From NCBI GenBank assembly GCA_016791465.1, contig JAEUWE010000389.1, forward strand, positions 1 through 6,150: 6,150 nucleotides of DNA. The letters run 5' to 3'. Positions 5,652 through 6,150 of the stretch are shown here, piece by piece. Positions within the stretch are counted from its first letter, which is position 1. Every line of letters begins with the position of its first letter. The notes beneath the pieces were generated by a model. The model saw only the letters and a list, made by a program, of their open reading frames with translations. It did not search any database and was not told where the DNA came from. Source of the DNA: Pseudobdellovibrionaceae bacterium. Lineage in GTDB: Bacteria; Bdellovibrionota; Bdellovibrionia; Bdellovibrionales; JAMPXM01. A program made the position numbers and the translations under genes.

Positions 5652-6150
5652 TCGCTTCATAGCAGTCAACAATTGCCGCTCGCGTTCGATCAGTCAGATC
5701 GGTCACAACTTCAGTCGGCAACTCATCGCCGATCGCAACGGGTTTCTGCAGAGCGCGAAGCGGCGGCAAAAATCGAATCTGAATCGTTGAGACCAGGGCA
5801 TGCACGTTGGCGAAAGCCTGCCCTTTCCCAAGGACACGGTCAGCTCCTTCGATCACCACCGGCACGACCGGCACATCGCTACTCGATGCAAAAATAAAAG
5901 GTCCGCGCTTAAAGACGCCGATCTCAGGTTTCTCCTGGCGCGTGCCTTCTGGAGCCAAGGCAAAAAAGATCCCCTTGTTCAAACGCCCCGACGCTTCACG
6001 ATAGATCTTGAGAACCTCGCGGCGATTGTTTCGCGCAATTGGCAAACACCCAGCGGCTCGAACCGCCGGTCCAAAAAATGGCAAAGAGAAGAGTTCAATC
6101 TTTGCCCCGTATCGAATCGTCCGCAAGACAGCGCCGGTCAATGCAGGAAT
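5635..6150 (-). CDS. plsC: 1-acyl-sn-glycerol-3-phosphate acyltransferase, 5'-partial
   Basis: The frame runs off the right edge; 171 C-terminal residues are visible. PlsC enzymes acylate lysophosphatidic acid to phosphatidic acid at the inner membrane. The visible part starts at IPALTGAV, the region that normally follows the catalytic HxxxxD motif directly, so motif I should lie just beyond the window. Motif II is seen as KIELFSLPFFGPAVRAAG (17-34), continuing to CLPIAR (35-40). Motif III is APEGTR (66-71) with FKRGPFIFA following (80-88), and motif IV is VPVVPVVIEG (93-102). The C-terminus ends AIRVRP at TAA 5635-5637. The gene is convergent with the SH3/Asp-box gene and overlaps it by 17 nt. 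The TTG at 6141 is inside the conserved fold and is not the real start. Related LPLAT acyltransferases with other acceptors share these motifs, so the acceptor is assumed from family frequency. Confidence 0.88.
   Translation of the reverse strand: MPALTGAVLRTIRYGAKIELFSLPFFGPAVRAAGCLPIARNNRREVLKIYREASGRLNKGIFFALAPEGTRQEKPEIGVFKRGPFIFASSSDVPVVPVVIEGADRVLGKGQAFANVHALVSTIQIRFLPPLRALQKPVAIGDELPTEVVTDLTDRTRAAIVDCYEAIRVRP

Noticed and set aside
1..6150. CRISPR array, rRNA, riboswitch, phage or toxin-antitoxin module
   Set aside because: No regularly spaced repeats, conserved RNA cores or matching proteins were seen anywhere in the window.

Overview
The window comes from a Gram-negative bacterium with about mid-50s % GC. 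The evidence is one predicted outer-membrane beta-barrel protein, two Sec-type signal peptides, clear Shine-Dalgarno sites (GGAGG) and typical acyl-CoA and phospholipid enzymes. The overall style, with compact single genes on alternating strands and an orphan SH3-like secreted protein, would fit Bdellovibrionota or another delta-like proteobacterial group. That placement is inference; no marker gene is present to fix taxonomy.

Layout: (1) 2-190 (+) is the coiled-coil C-terminus of an unrecognised protein. (2) 195-980 (-) is an enoyl-CoA hydratase of the crotonase family with both catalytic glutamates. (3) 1098-1640 (+) is a carboxymuconolactone decarboxylase/AhpD-like peroxidase-type protein with an intact Glu-Cys-Cys-His set. 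(4) 1638-2084 is a gene-poor stretch bounded by a perfect 23-bp inverted repeat, and each arm also folds into its own small hairpin. (5) 2092-2937 (-) is a 3-hydroxybutyryl-CoA dehydrogenase. (6) 2988-4196 (-) is a porin-like outer-membrane protein. (7) 4233-5651 (+) is a secreted protein with several SH3-like segments and a C-terminal set of Asp-box motifs. (8) 5635-6150 (-) is a 1-acyl-glycerol-3-phosphate acyltransferase cut by the window edge.

The hydratase and the dehydrogenase catalyse consecutive steps of beta-oxidation/C4-acyl-CoA metabolism and lie on the same strand. They are separated by the oppositely oriented peroxidase-like gene plus the repeat-bounded stretch, which suggests a pair that was split by an insertion. 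The porin precedes the dehydrogenase on the same strand with a 50-bp gap. The SH3/Asp-box gene diverges from the porin and runs tail-to-tail into the acyltransferase with a 17-nt overlap.

The main unexplained structure is the 447-bp interval with 23-bp inverted termini. Its outer ends coincide with a TA dinucleotide on both sides. The stop codon of the left gene lies in the repeat, and that of the right gene lies in a near-copy of the repeat's outer end. A MITE-like element and a pair of shared 3'-end (terminator/REP-like) repeats are both compatible with the sequence.
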